Of a stretch of 64,000 nt of DNA, positions 8,964 through 17,692 are shown one piece after another (within the stretch, counting starts at the first letter, position 1; each line of letters opens with the position of its first letter). Where the stretch lies: positions 186,001-250,000 of the forward strand of contig NZ_JAFVMH010000002.1 of NCBI RefSeq assembly GCF_017377735.1, given 5' to 3'. This DNA is from Acetobacter garciniae. GTDB lineage: Bacteria; Pseudomonadota; Alphaproteobacteria; Acetobacterales; Acetobacteraceae. A program made the position numbers and the translations under genes. The notes under the pieces are model-generated. The model searched no databases, was not told the DNA's origin, and saw only the letters and a list, made by a program, of their open reading frames with translations.

Positions 8964-10847
8964 ATGAATTCCATCAGAAAATTCGGTCTTGTCGGTAAAA
9001 TTGTTGCTGTAACCTGTATTTTTATTCTGATTTGCACCATCTCCGTCACGGTGGTGGTGACCCGTCTTGTCCGGGACAACATGATGCAGATGCTCAACGC
9101 CAGGTTGCATGGCAGCATGCGGACGGCTGCCAGCATTCTCGAGCGCGATATTCCGGGCGTGCATGTGACATGGGGGGCAGGCGGCGCGGTGGAACGCATC
9201 GTGGCCGACGCGCTGCCCGCGCAATATTCCAGCCATGTCATGACCGACACGATCGGGCGCATCACCACGGGGCGGGCGGTCCTGTTCGTGACGGATGAAA
9301 CGGGCAGCGATTTTATCCGCCGCATGACCACCGGCGATGGCGGAGACAACCAGCGCACGCTGGGAACGTCGCTGGCCCACGATAGCCTGCCGTACAAGGC
9401 CATCATGCGCGGGCAGGGGTATGAGGGCGAAACACAGCTTCTGGGCGTGCGCTATTACACCATGTACCAGCCCATCGTTTCTTCGCAGGGGCGGGTGGTC
9501 GGCATTATCAATGTCGCGATCAAGGCGGACGAGGCCGATTCCGTCATCAGCGGGTTTATCCGCACCATCGTCCTGCTTTCCGGCGCGCTGGTGGCGCTGG
9601 CCGCCATCGTAATGGGTTTTGTCACGGCGCGCCTGCTGCGACCGCTGCCGGTTATCGCGGGGTCCATGCGTGTCATTGCCAATGGGGATACGGATACGCG
9701 TGTGCCCTTTACCGAACGCCACGATGAAATCGGGACAATGGCCAGCGCGGTCGAGGTGTTCCGCGTGGCCGCGATAGACAAGGGCCGCCTGGAAGCCGAA
9801 GCCGCCGAAGCCCGCCGCAGGCAGGAGGCCGAACGCCTGGCCGCGCAGAAAAAGGCCGAAGACGCGGCGGCCCGCCTGAAGGTCGCCACCGACACCCTGG
9901 CCATGGGCCTGCGCAAGATGGCGCAGGGCGATCTGTCGTTCCAGATCGATACCGCGTTTTCAGAGGAACTCGATCCGCTGCGCCAGAACTTCAACCACTC
10001 CCTCGCCCAGTTGGCGGAGGCCTTCGCGTCCGTTTCCGGTTCCGCGCATTCCATTGGCGACAGCACGCGCGAACTGGCGACCGCAGCCGATAACCTGTCG
10101 CGCAGGACCGAACAGCAGGCCGCAACGCTGGAAGAAACCTCCGCCGCGCTGACCCAGATCACCCAGCGCGTTCACAAGACCACGGAAGAAACCCGCCAGG
10201 CGCATGAGGTCGTGAACGGCTCGCGCGTCAATGCCGAGCGCGCCAGTGCCGTTGTCGCCAATACGATCGAATCCATCAACCGGATCGATGAATCGTCAAA
10301 AGCCATTTCCAATATTGTCGGCATGATCAACAACCTGGCGTTCCAGACCAATATCCTTGCGCTGAATGCCAGTGTGGAAGCCGCCCGCGCGGGCGATTCC
10401 GGGCGCGGCTTCGCGGTTGTCGCCGCCGAGGTCCGGGCCCTGGCCCAGCGTTCGGCCGAGGCGGTCAAGGAAATTTCCACCCTGATCAACCATTCCGGCG
10501 AACAGGTCAGGGCGGGCGTGTCTTTGGTGCAGGAAACCGGCGATGTGCTGCGCCGAATCGTCGGGCAGGTGGGTGAGATCAACCAATTGGTCTCCAACAT
10601 TGCGGCTGCGGCGGAAGATCAGGCCAGCAGCATTTCCCAACTGAATATTGCCATGAGCAATATGGAACAGACGACCCAGCAGAACGCCGCAGTGGCGGAG
10701 CAAAGTGCCGCGGCCAGCCAGAACCTGGCGAAAATGGGCGGCGAACTGGCCAGCCTGGTGGCCAATTTCAAGCTGGCCGATGCCGCCAGGCCGATCAGGC
10801 GCGGCAATGAAAGGCGCTCCGCCGCCAACCTTGTCCATATCGTCTAA
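8964..10847 (+). CDS. Methyl-accepting chemotaxis protein with periplasmic Cache-type sensor
   Basis: 627 aa. Transmembrane helix 1 spans about residues 10-32 and helix 2 about 194-218. The periplasmic region between them contains a single-Cache-like end ([20 protein letters not shown] followed by [13 protein letters not shown]). A HAMP domain follows helix 2. An Ala/Glu-rich coiled coil (~270-310) and a second HAMP-like unit ([15 protein letters not shown]) follow. The signalling domain then carries the hairpin-tip motif [20 protein letters not shown]. It would sense a small extracellular ligand and signal through CheA/CheW. The C-terminus lacks the CheR/CheB-tethering pentapeptide. GCGGAGTG precedes the ATG. 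No other che genes are in the window, so it is an orphan receptor. Confidence 0.95.
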   Translation: MNSIRKFGLVGKIVAVTCIFILICTISVTVVVTRLVRDNMMQMLNARLHGSMRTAASILERDIPGVHVTWGAGGAVERIVADALPAQYSSHVMTDTIGRITTGRAVLFVTDETGSDFIRRMTTGDGGDNQRTLGTSLAHDSLPYKAIMRGQGYEGETQLLGVRYYTMYQPIVSSQGRVVGIINVAIKADEADSVISGFIRTIVLLSGALVALAAIVMGFVTARLLRPLPVIAGSMRVIANGDTDTRVPFTERHDEIGTMASAVEVFRVAAIDKGRLEAEAAEARRRQEAERLAAQKKAEDAAARLKVATDTLAMGLRKMAQGDLSFQIDTAFSEELDPLRQNFNHSLAQLAEAFASVSGSAHSIGDSTRELATAADNLSRRTEQQAATLEETSAALTQITQRVHKTTEETRQAHEVVNGSRVNAERASAVVANTIESINRIDESSKAISNIVGMINNLAFQTNILALNASVEAARAGDSGRGFAVVAAEVRALAQRSAEAVKEISTLINHSGEQVRAGVSLVQETGDVLRRIVGQVGEINQLVSNIAAAAEDQASSISQLNIAMSNMEQTTQQNAAVAEQSAAASQNLAKMGGELASLVANFKLADAARPIRRGNERRSAANLVHIV

Positions 10848-11036
10848 AGGGCGCTGCCGGCGGGCAAGCGGGCGGTGGGTATCCCTGCCTGCGTGCCCGA
10901 AAAACCATGGCACCTCCGGCGTATCGCCGGGGGCATCAGGTGGTTTTTGGCAGAATACGGCCTATAAGGTATGGTGGGTGAAACAGATTACGCAGCCTGA
11001 CCCTGCCCCCGTTTCAGGTCGCCGCACATTGCGAAA

Positions 11037-12326
11037 GTGACGTTGTTCCATATGCCCCAGCTTGACGCGCCCACCGCTATCCAGCCCGTGTTTGATGAAA
11101 GCCTGACCACCAGCGCAGCCCCGCCCATGCTGGGCCTGTCCGCGCTGGTCCGTGCTGCCTTTCACGAGGAAGATATTTCCGTTCATGCGGGCGGATTGCT
11201 CGAGCGCATGAACGCGGCCGATCCCTATGCCATGCTGGACCTCTCTTTAGTCCTGCAACTGTGCTACCAGAAGAAAAGCGGGCTGGACGTTCTGAACACC
11301 GCCTTGAAATTCCGCCAGATATTTCGGATCGCCACGGGGGGTGCGGGTGCTGTCCGGCTGCTGGTCATCAAGACCCCGGGCGACCTTATGGCCAATACGC
11401 CGCTCGAATGCATGCTGGAGAATGCGGGCTTCACCATCGATGTTCTGTATGTGGGGCCGGACCTGCCCTGGCCGTCACGCCTGCCGCCGCACGATGTCGT
11501 TTTCGTAGCCGTGGGCGAGGCGGATTCGCATGTCGAAACACTGGCCCGCCTTGCCACATACCTGCGTGACTGGCCCCGCCCGGTCCTGAATCTGCCTCAG
11601 CGCATTACGCATTTATCCCGGGCGGAGGCCTTCAAGGTGCTGGCCGATGTGCCTGGCCTGTGCATGGCCCCCACCCACCGGATCGATCGGCCGACGTTGC
11701 AGCAGATCGCCGCAGGCAACATTGCGCTGGAGCATGTGCTGGCCGATCTGCGGTTTCCCGTCATTGTGCGGCCGCAGGGGGCCCATGCGGGCATTCATCT
11801 CGCCCGGATCGACACCGCCGCCGATATCGCCCCCTATTTGCAGCAGGTTGAAGGCGGACAGTTCTTTATTGCCAATTTCATGGATTATGCATCGCCCGAC
11901 GGGGTGTTCCGCAAGTTTCGGGTGGTCATGATCGAAGGCAAGCCTTTTCTGGCCCATATGGGCATTTCCCAGCACTGGATGGTTCATTATCCCTATCCGG
12001 AAATGAAGGCCGACCCCGCAAGACGGACGGAAGAAGCCGCGGCCATGGCCGGTTTCGACAGCGATTTCGCGCGCAGGCACGCAGCGACCCTCAACGGTAT
12101 TGCCCAGCATATCGGGCTCGATTACTTCGGTTTCGACTGTGCTGAAATGCCTAACGGAGACCTGCTGGTTTTTGAACTTTCAAACGCGCTGATTATCCAT
12201 GCGATGGATGACACCACGCTGTTCCCCTATAAAATTCCGCAGATGCGTAAAATCTTCGGCGCTTTTCAGGACATGGTGCGGCGCAAGGCCCTTGCGGCGA
12301 GCGCGGCCGTTCTGGCGGGGTCATAG
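11037..12326 (+). CDS. ATP-grasp (RimK-like) ligase of unknown substrate
   Basis: 429 aa, cytosolic. The C-terminal half looks like an ATP-grasp fold. It has the ATP-binding strand FPVIVRPQGAHAGIHLARI, a segment YASPDGVFRKFRVVMIEGK, and a metal-binding end YFGFDCAEMPNGDLLVFELS then NALI. The N-terminal ~200 residues contain a helical part and a Rossmann-like subdomain (LLVIKTPGDLMANTPLECML). ATP-grasp enzymes couple a carboxylate to an amine or thiol via an acyl-phosphate. Proteins of this shape occur next to or fused with TPR repeats in proteobacteria, with no assigned substrate. The GTG at 11037 gives the longest frame; ATG 11052 is an alternative and neither has a good ribosome-binding site. 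No partner gene is adjacent. Confidence 0.75.
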   Translation: MTLFHMPQLDAPTAIQPVFDESLTTSAAPPMLGLSALVRAAFHEEDISVHAGGLLERMNAADPYAMLDLSLVLQLCYQKKSGLDVLNTALKFRQIFRIATGGAGAVRLLVIKTPGDLMANTPLECMLENAGFTIDVLYVGPDLPWPSRLPPHDVVFVAVGEADSHVETLARLATYLRDWPRPVLNLPQRITHLSRAEAFKVLADVPGLCMAPTHRIDRPTLQQIAAGNIALEHVLADLRFPVIVRPQGAHAGIHLARIDTAADIAPYLQQVEGGQFFIANFMDYASPDGVFRKFRVVMIEGKPFLAHMGISQHWMVHYPYPEMKADPARRTEEAAAMAGFDSDFARRHAATLNGIAQHIGLDYFGFDCAEMPNGDLLVFELSNALIIHAMDDTTLFPYKIPQMRKIFGAFQDMVRRKALAASAAVLAGS

Positions 12327-12742
12327 TCCCGCAACCCGCCAGCGGCCTTCTATGCGTGAGGTCGCGCGGCTCGTCACGGCCGGCAGGGCGCATTTCATGG
12401 AATGCAGTCAGCCCTGCACGTTTCCACTGAGGGTATGTTTCCAAAGCATGGCCCGTCTGGCCCCGGCGGTTATGTGTTATTTTTTTATGTCGACTCGGCC
12501 CGCAGTCACCCTGCGCAGAGGGCGGGAATACACGCATGAAGGCGGTTTTCCGCGACTTTTTCCCTCATGTCGGCCCCGGTTTGCCCCCTGGTCGGCCCGC
12601 TGCGTGGCGCAGGCCATTGTTTGTGTTCTGAAATTTAAGTGAAACCGTGCCTTTTTTCGGACATTACATGTTGGCACAGTCCTTATGGACGGGGTCATTT
12701 TTACCCCGCAGGACTATTCTTGGACGTAGAAGGCGATATCTG
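12327..12742. other. Intergenic region upstream of the Spy-like gene
   Basis: 416 nt with no supported gene. Short reading frames here lack coding character. A small hairpin (GGGGT-N7-ACCCC) lies at about 12689-12705, 40 nt before the Spy-like start. Confidence 0.5.
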
Positions 12743-13264
12743 ATGAAAAAAATTATGATGGCGACGGCCCTCGTGGCAGGACTGTCAGCCTTTTCAGGCC
12801 CTTTTGCTCATGCGCAGGATGCGTCTCACGGCGGAACACCCAAGGCGCATAAAGGGTGTGGCCCCATGCATCATGGCTTTGGCATGCCCCCCATGCTCCG
12901 GCTCAAGGGCATCAAGCTGACGGCCGATCAGAAAACGAAGCTGAAGGCGATTTTCGAGGCCAACAAGCCCGCCGACCCCAAGGCTGGCATGGAACAGATG
13001 CATGATCTGCATAAACAGATCACGACCCTGCTGACAACGCCCGGCCCAGTCGATCAGACCAAGCTGCAGGCGCTGGAACAGCAGATCGACACGATGGAAA
13101 GCCAGCACACCGCCAAGCAGCTCCAGACCGCGGTGCAGATCCATGACCTGCTGACCCCCGAGCAGCTCAAGGAAGTTGCAGCCAAGGCCGACATGCCGCC
13201 CAAGCACAAGCATGGCTGCGACATGGAAGAGGGCGCTCCCCCGCCCGAGGATGACGCCAAATAA
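12743..13264 (+). CDS. Spy/CpxP-type periplasmic protein with LTxxQ motifs
   Basis: 173 aa. The signal peptide (residues ~1-25, ending AHAQ) is followed by a His/Met-rich stretch (GCGPMHHGFGMPPM). A helical body contains two LTxxQ-like motifs (KLTADQKTKLKAI and LLTPEQLKEVAAK), the hallmark of Spy, CpxP and related envelope-stress chaperones. The tail again is His/Cys-containing (HKHGCDMEEG), which may bind metal. The frame is open upstream to 12647, but the ATG at 12743 starts the signal peptide and follows AGAAGG. Role by family: ATP-independent periplasmic chaperone or metal/envelope stress protein. No cpx-type two-component system is adjacent. Confidence 0.85.
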   Translation: MKKIMMATALVAGLSAFSGPFAHAQDASHGGTPKAHKGCGPMHHGFGMPPMLRLKGIKLTADQKTKLKAIFEANKPADPKAGMEQMHDLHKQITTLLTTPGPVDQTKLQALEQQIDTMESQHTAKQLQTAVQIHDLLTPEQLKEVAAKADMPPKHKHGCDMEEGAPPPEDDAK

Positions 13265-13328
13265 GGGGCTCTTCCTGAAAATTCCCCTGCTGGCCCCGGT
13301 CGATACCGGGGTCGTAAAGGGTTTTTCA

Positions 13329-13364
13329 CGGGCTGCCGGTTTGACCGGTGGCCCGTTTGTTTTT
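13329..13364 (+). terminator. Rho-independent terminator after the Spy-like gene
   Basis: A GC-rich hairpin (CGGGC-TG-CCGGT loop ACCGG-TG-GCCCG) is followed directly by TTTGTTTTT. It lies 65 nt past the stop codon. Confidence 0.75.
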
Positions 13365-13474
13365 ATGGCGGGTGCCATGCCGGACATGGCGCGAAGGCCG
13401 CCGTGCGTTCCTGCCGGTGGACAAATGATCCCGAACAGGAAAAAATAACCGATTAATCGCCAGGTCCTTTCTGT

Positions 13475-14707
13475 ATGTCCCCCAATACCTCTGCCCCGAC
13501 ACTTTCTCTCTCCTTTCCCATTATTGTGCTGCTCGGGCTGGTCACGGCCATTGGTCCGCTGGCCACAGACATGTATCTGCCCGCTTTTCCCGAACTGGAG
13601 CACGATCTGGGCGGGGGCGCGGGCTCGGCCCAGTTTACGCTGGGTGCGTGGTTCCTGGGGCTTGCCATAGGCCAGTTTTCCATAGGCCCGCTATCGGACC
13701 GATTCGGGCGCAAGGGCCCGCTTGTGGTGGGGCTTGCGGTATTCGGCCTGGCCTCCGTCGGGTGCGCCATGACACGGGACTTCAACCTGTTCTGTTTCTG
13801 GCGCTTTCTGGGTGCACTGGGTGGTTCGGCCTCCGCAGTCGTGCCGCGCGCTGTGGTGCGCGATGTGGCCACGGGTAAAAAGGGTGCGCATATCATGGCG
13901 CAGTTGACGCTGGTGTTCGGCGTCATGCCGATTCTCGCACCCTCCCTGGGCAGCGTGGTGCTCAAATTCGGAAGCTGGCGGGGTATTTTCTGGCTCGGGG
14001 CGGTTTATGCCGCCTTGGGGGTACTCGGCATTGTGTTCATGCTGTCCGATACGCTGGCACCCGAGCGGCGCATTCGCCTGGTGGCGGCCGAAATCCTCTC
14101 GCGTTACGTCACCATCCTGCATGAACCGGTTTTTCTTTCCAACGCGCTGATCACGTCGTTTTCCACCTTTGTCATGTTCGCCTATCTTGCCGCCGCCCCG
14201 ACCCTGTTCGAACAGACACTGCATTTTTCGCCTGGCGGGTTCGGCGCGTTTTTCGGGGTGAACGCCGCCATGTTCATTCTGGGCACGCAGATCAACGGCC
14301 GCCTTGTGCACCGGCTGCCCATGCCCGGTATCCTGCAGGTGGCGATTATCTGGGCGTGTATCGTGGGCTCCGCCTTCGTGGTTCTGGCCATGAGCGGGGT
14401 GGCAGGGGCCGCCCATCCATGGCTGACCTGTTGCCTGGTCACCAGCATGACGGGTGCCCTGGGCTTTGTCGGGCCCAATGGCACGGTGCTGTCCTTTTCG
14501 CGCCATGGGCATCAGGCGGGCAGTGCATCTGCCCTGCTGGGCACCATGCAGTTCACGCTGGGGTCACTGGGCAGCGTGCTGGTGGGGCTTTTGCCGGGTG
14601 GGGGGGCCATTCCCACGGCGCTGGGCATGACGACCGGGGCAGTGGGCATGCTGGCGGGCAACCTGCTGCGCCGTCGTGCTACGGACCAGGCCGAACACGA
14701 AGGGTAA
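13475..14707 (+). CDS. Bcr/CflA-type major facilitator drug efflux transporter
   Basis: 410 aa with twelve predicted membrane segments. The first-loop signature AIGPLATDMYLPAFPELEHDL is characteristic of the Bcr/CflA drug:H+ antiporter group. The MFS A-motif GPLSDRFGRKGPLVVG follows between helices 2 and 3, and WRFLGALGGSASAVVPRAVVRD in helix 4. The family expels bicyclomycin, chloramphenicol, sulfonamides and similar compounds; actual substrates here are unknown. The stop is 8 nt from the convergent lipoprotein gene, leaving no room for separate terminators. Confidence 0.92.
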   Translation: MSPNTSAPTLSLSFPIIVLLGLVTAIGPLATDMYLPAFPELEHDLGGGAGSAQFTLGAWFLGLAIGQFSIGPLSDRFGRKGPLVVGLAVFGLASVGCAMTRDFNLFCFWRFLGALGGSASAVVPRAVVRDVATGKKGAHIMAQLTLVFGVMPILAPSLGSVVLKFGSWRGIFWLGAVYAALGVLGIVFMLSDTLAPERRIRLVAAEILSRYVTILHEPVFLSNALITSFSTFVMFAYLAAAPTLFEQTLHFSPGGFGAFFGVNAAMFILGTQINGRLVHRLPMPGILQVAIIWACIVGSAFVVLAMSGVAGAAHPWLTCCLVTSMTGALGFVGPNGTVLSFSRHGHQAGSASALLGTMQFTLGSLGSVLVGLLPGGGAIPTALGMTTGAVGMLAGNLLRRRATDQAEHEG

Positions 14708-14715
14708 CGCCCCTT

Positions 14716-15120
14716 TTATTGCGAATTCTGGCCCTGGCTGGAAACATTGCCCGGCTTGCCGTAGGTCGTCTGCGTCTGTGGAATAATGGTGTGGCCGTTA
14801 CTCAGCCTGATGGGCCCGGCAACCCCGCCGGATTCGGGGGCTACGACCTCGTATTGATCTTCGGGCTTGGGTGGCGTGCGGGGCTCGCCCGGCTTGCGAC
14901 CGGCCAGCCTGTCCTGTTCGGCGGCCAGGCGTTCTTGTCTTTCCACGTCCTTCTGGGCGGCCCTGCCTTCAGCCTCCGCCGCTTCGGGCAGGAAACGGCC
15001 GGGGCGTTCGGGGGGCAGGTCGATATTGTCGCCCTCGATCGGGACATGGCACGCGGCCAGCAGGGGAACCGTGAGCAAAAGGCAGCCAAGCACCCTGCTG
15101 ATCTTTTTTTCACAGGACAT
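14716..15120 (-). CDS. Small proline/glutamate-rich lipoprotein
   Basis: 134 aa. It has a lipoprotein signal with lipobox LLAAC at about residue 23 after MSCEKKISRVLGCLL. The mature chain is charged and low-complexity (Glu, Arg, Pro), probably with a short coiled coil (AEAEGRAAQKDVERQERLAA), and ends in a Gln/Asn/Gly-rich tail. No family is recognised. An in-frame GTG at 15138 could add six residues; ATG 15120 is preferred because it gives a compact signal peptide. It is the last gene of the ybbN-LON-Trm112 group and may be co-transcribed. Confidence 0.65.
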   Translation of the reverse strand: MSCEKKISRVLGCLLLTVPLLAACHVPIEGDNIDLPPERPGRFLPEAAEAEGRAAQKDVERQERLAAEQDRLAGRKPGEPRTPPKPEDQYEVVAPESGGVAGPIRLSNGHTIIPQTQTTYGKPGNVSSQGQNSQ

Positions 15121-15155
15121 GCGCGAGGTCCACACCACGGTAGGGAAAAAGGCGG

Positions 15156-15341
15156 TCAGCCTTCGATACGGCGGGCTTCGTCGGGCAGCATGACGGGAAT
15201 GCCATCGCGGATGGGAAAGGCAAGACCGGCCTTCTCGCTCACCAGTTCGTTCGTGGCGGCGTTGTACACCAGCGGTCCTTTTGTCACGGGGCAGACCAGA
15301 ACGGATAAAAGCCGCGCATCGAGCGGTGCGGTATCGGTCAT
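15156..15341 (-). CDS. Trm112 family protein
   Basis: 61 aa. It matches the bacterial Trm112/UPF0434 (YcaR) family: [17 protein letters not shown], then [20 protein letters not shown] and LPDEARRI. The eukaryotic relative activates methyltransferases; bacterial members are small helpers of unclear function. Only one of the usual zinc-binding cysteines (VCPVTKG) is visible, which is normal for the bacterial group. It follows the LON-domain gene closely (25 nt), an arrangement common in alphaproteobacteria. Confidence 0.9.
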   Translation of the reverse strand: MTDTAPLDARLLSVLVCPVTKGPLVYNAATNELVSEKAGLAFPIRDGIPVMLPDEARRIEG

Positions 15342-15366
15342 CAACTCAGTATCCCATAGAAGTTTC

Positions 15367-16074
15367 TCAAGACGGTGGGCCTTCGGGTTCCGGCCCGGCC
15401 ATGTCCAGCAGGGTTTGCAGCACCCTGACCCGGTCGGTCAGGCTTGTGGCATCCAGCAATGCCTGTTTTTCCGCCGGAGGGAAAGGACAGATCATGGGCA
15501 GCGTGACCAGCAGCATGCTGTCATCCATCTGTTCGATCAAGGACCAGCGCGCGTCGAGTCCCCTTTTTTCGAAATACCGGCGCATGGACGCCAGAAGCTG
15601 CGTGCGGTCGAACGGTTCGGACGGGATTTCGTTCAGGTCCCCCGTGAAGGAGGACACATCGATCCGCGCCACCCTGTAGCCGCGCCGCAGCCCCGTCTCG
15701 CGCAGAAGCCGAAAGCGCGTGACCCCGGTCAGGGTCACGGCGTAGGTGCCATCCGCGCGTTCGGTAAAGGAGGTAATGCGCCCCAGCGTGCCGATGGGGT
15801 AAAGCGGGGGGGCCTTGTTGTCCTCGTCGTCTTCCTCCCGCCAGCGGGGCTGGATCAGCCCGACCAGGCGGTTGCTGGCCAGCGCGTCTTCCATCAGGGC
15901 GATGTAGCGCGGTTCGAACACATTGAGCGGCAGCCGCCCGCGCGGCAGCAGCAGCACGCCGCTAAGCGGGAACAGCCCCGCTTCGGGCGGCATGTCGGCC
16001 AGCGTCATGTCCCCCACGCGCGGAACCTGGCGGGGGATATCGTCATCCACAAAAGGCGGAAGGGCGGAAGGCAC
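15367..16074 (-). CDS. LON-domain (ATP-protease substrate-binding-like) protein
   Basis: 235 aa. It consists of an isolated Lon N-terminal-type domain: [21 protein letters not shown] then [20 protein letters not shown] and [21 protein letters not shown]. The ATPase and protease parts of Lon are absent, so it is not a protease. Such stand-alone LON proteins may bind unfolded substrates. The start is a GTG two bases after the ybbN stop, implying translational coupling; an internal ATG about 22 codons in is the alternative. It sits between the thioredoxin-TPR gene and Trm112 on the same strand. Confidence 0.88.
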   Translation of the reverse strand: MPSALPPFVDDDIPRQVPRVGDMTLADMPPEAGLFPLSGVLLLPRGRLPLNVFEPRYIALMEDALASNRLVGLIQPRWREEDDEDNKAPPLYPIGTLGRITSFTERADGTYAVTLTGVTRFRLLRETGLRRGYRVARIDVSSFTGDLNEIPSEPFDRTQLLASMRRYFEKRGLDARWSLIEQMDDSMLLVTLPMICPFPPAEKQALLDATSLTDRVRVLQTLLDMAGPEPEGPPS

Positions 16075-16076
16075 GC

Positions 16077-17033
16077 TCAGGAAAACAGGAGCGAGGACAG
16101 GCGCCGACGGGCCACAAGCGTTGCCGGGTCGTCATGCCCCCAGGCTTCGAAAAAGCGCAGGAGCTGCTGGCGGGCTGCCCCGTCCTTCCAGGTGCGATCG
16201 GCCTTGATCACGTGCAGAAGCTCGCTCGCCGCGTCTTCGCGTCGGCCGGCCGCGTTCAGGGCGGTGGCCATTTCGCACCGGGCCTCGTAATCCTCGGGGT
16301 TGGCGGCCAGGCGGGCCTTGATGTCTTCCATTTCCTCGGCGGCCTGGCGCCCTTCCTTTTTCAGCTCCAGGGCAGCGCGGGCCCCGGCCACATCGGGGGA
16401 CTGGGCAATTTTTTCGGGCACGTCGGCCAGGGCGGCGGCGGCCGATTCCTCATCATCCAGGGCCAGCATGGCGCGGATCAGCCCACCCCAGGCCTTGGGG
16501 TTCTCGGGTTCTTCCCCGATCACGGCGGAGTAGAGTTCGGCGGCTTCCCCCGGGCGGCCTTCCTCAAGGGCCAGATCGGCGTCCTTGAGGCGTTCGGTGG
16601 CGGGCAGCGTGCCCCCGCCACTGGTCTTGAGCAGCCCTTCGACGAATTTCTTGATCTCGCTTTCGGGCAGCGCACCCTGGAACAGGTCAAGGATCTGCCC
16701 TTTCCAGAACGCGGCCACCAGCGGAATGGATTGCAGCGGCAGCCCCACCTGCGCAAGCTGGGCCACCAGCGCCTGGTTGGCTTCGATATCGATCTTGACC
16801 AGGTTGACCTTGCCGCGCGCGGCCGTCACCACTTTTTCCAGAACGGGGGTCAACTGCTTGCACGGGCCACACCATTCGGCCCAGAAATCCACCAGAACGG
16901 GCACCGTGCGGCTGGCTTCGAGAACGTCCTGCATGAAGGTGGCCTGGCTGCCGTCCTTGATCACGGGTGCCCCGCTTGCGGCCCCACCCGGGGTTGCGCC
17001 CCCGCTTGCCGGTTGGCCGATGAGCTGTTCCAT
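16077..17033 (-). CDS. ybbN: Thioredoxin-TPR co-chaperone (YbbN/CnoX-like)
   Basis: 318 aa. The N-terminal thioredoxin domain (about residues 30-135) keeps the full active site WCGPCK and the VDFWAEWCGP block. E. coli CnoX has lost it, but many alphaproteobacterial members retain it. The C-terminal half is TPR-like (ALEEGRPGEAAELYSAVIGE, NPKAWGGLIRAMLALDD) and ends in the typical LRFFEAWGHDDPATLVARRR motif. It protects proteins from oxidative damage and passes them to GroEL/DnaK (family knowledge). The frame extends 8 codons upstream, but ATG 17033 has GAGGAAAG six bases before it. It leads the ybbN-LON-Trm112 group. Confidence 0.92.
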   Translation of the reverse strand: MEQLIGQPASGGATPGGAASGAPVIKDGSQATFMQDVLEASRTVPVLVDFWAEWCGPCKQLTPVLEKVVTAARGKVNLVKIDIEANQALVAQLAQVGLPLQSIPLVAAFWKGQILDLFQGALPESEIKKFVEGLLKTSGGGTLPATERLKDADLALEEGRPGEAAELYSAVIGEEPENPKAWGGLIRAMLALDDEESAAAALADVPEKIAQSPDVAGARAALELKKEGRQAAEEMEDIKARLAANPEDYEARCEMATALNAAGRREDAASELLHVIKADRTWKDGAARQQLLRFFEAWGHDDPATLVARRRLSSLLFS

Positions 17034-17313
17034 CAGGTTCTTTCCTCGCTCTGGCATGCCGCGCCAAGGTGGTGGCGGGCGTTTGTGCTGTTCGCTGTCC
17101 TAGATGGTCAATCATAACGGCAAGTGCAATGGCAAGTCAGCCCCGTCGGCGCAGGGATTTGCGGCCCGCATGGCAGGTAACGGCAGCAGGCAGGCGGGGC
17201 GGGAGACAGTGTAGGGCAGGTCGGCCCGTTGATCGGGCAGCGGGCTGGGAATGTCCGCGCAGCTCCCGGCCGCCCTGCGCGCTCGCCGCGGCTTGCAGGC
17301 ACGGGCAAGGGCT

Positions 17314-17688
17314 TCAGGCGAAGACGACAAACAAGGCCAGGATGACTGCCAGCAGCGCGACAAGCACGGTCAGGAACGGCAAAAGGCGGCTTTGCGGCAG
17401 GTCTGTCTCCTGCCGCATGGCATGTTCGGCGCGGGCCCAGCGCAGATACGCCATGGCCGAAATCAGGGTTGCGCAACAGAACAGCACCATGGCCAGCACA
17501 AGCCGGAGCCGGGGTGAAGCCAGGGAGGCCGAAAACTGTTCCAGCGCCACCGCCCCCACAATCAGCCCCATGGCGGTTCTGATCCAGGCCAGGAAGGTGC
17601 GTTCATTCGCCAGCGAAAAGCGGTAATCCGGTCGTGTGCCGCTTTGCCACCATTTGAGCGGCTCCGGCCTGTCGGCGGGGCGTTGCAT
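17314..17688 (-). CDS. DUF202 (YidH-like) inner-membrane protein
   Basis: 124 aa, three predicted membrane helices. The N-terminal RFSLANERTFLAWIRTAMGLI block is the signature of DUF202, the family of E. coli YidG and YidH. No biochemical function is established. It begins four bases after the choline-sulfatase stop on the same strand, so it is almost certainly co-transcribed with betC. E. coli yidG and yidH lie beside the sulfatase-like gene yidJ, so the linkage of DUF202 and sulfatases recurs. Confidence 0.9.
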   Translation of the reverse strand: MQRPADRPEPLKWWQSGTRPDYRFSLANERTFLAWIRTAMGLIVGAVALEQFSASLASPRLRLVLAMVLFCCATLISAMAYLRWARAEHAMRQETDLPQSRLLPFLTVLVALLAVILALFVVFA

Positions 17689-17692
17689 GGTC

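Noticed and set aside
12689-12705. Small hairpin before the Spy-like gene as a riboswitch or thermosensor
   Set aside because: A 5-bp stem with no other conserved structure is insufficient.
14356-16290. 644-codon open frame on the plus strand
   Set aside because: Overlaps the end of the efflux gene and is antisense to the lipoprotein, Trm112, LON and ybbN genes.
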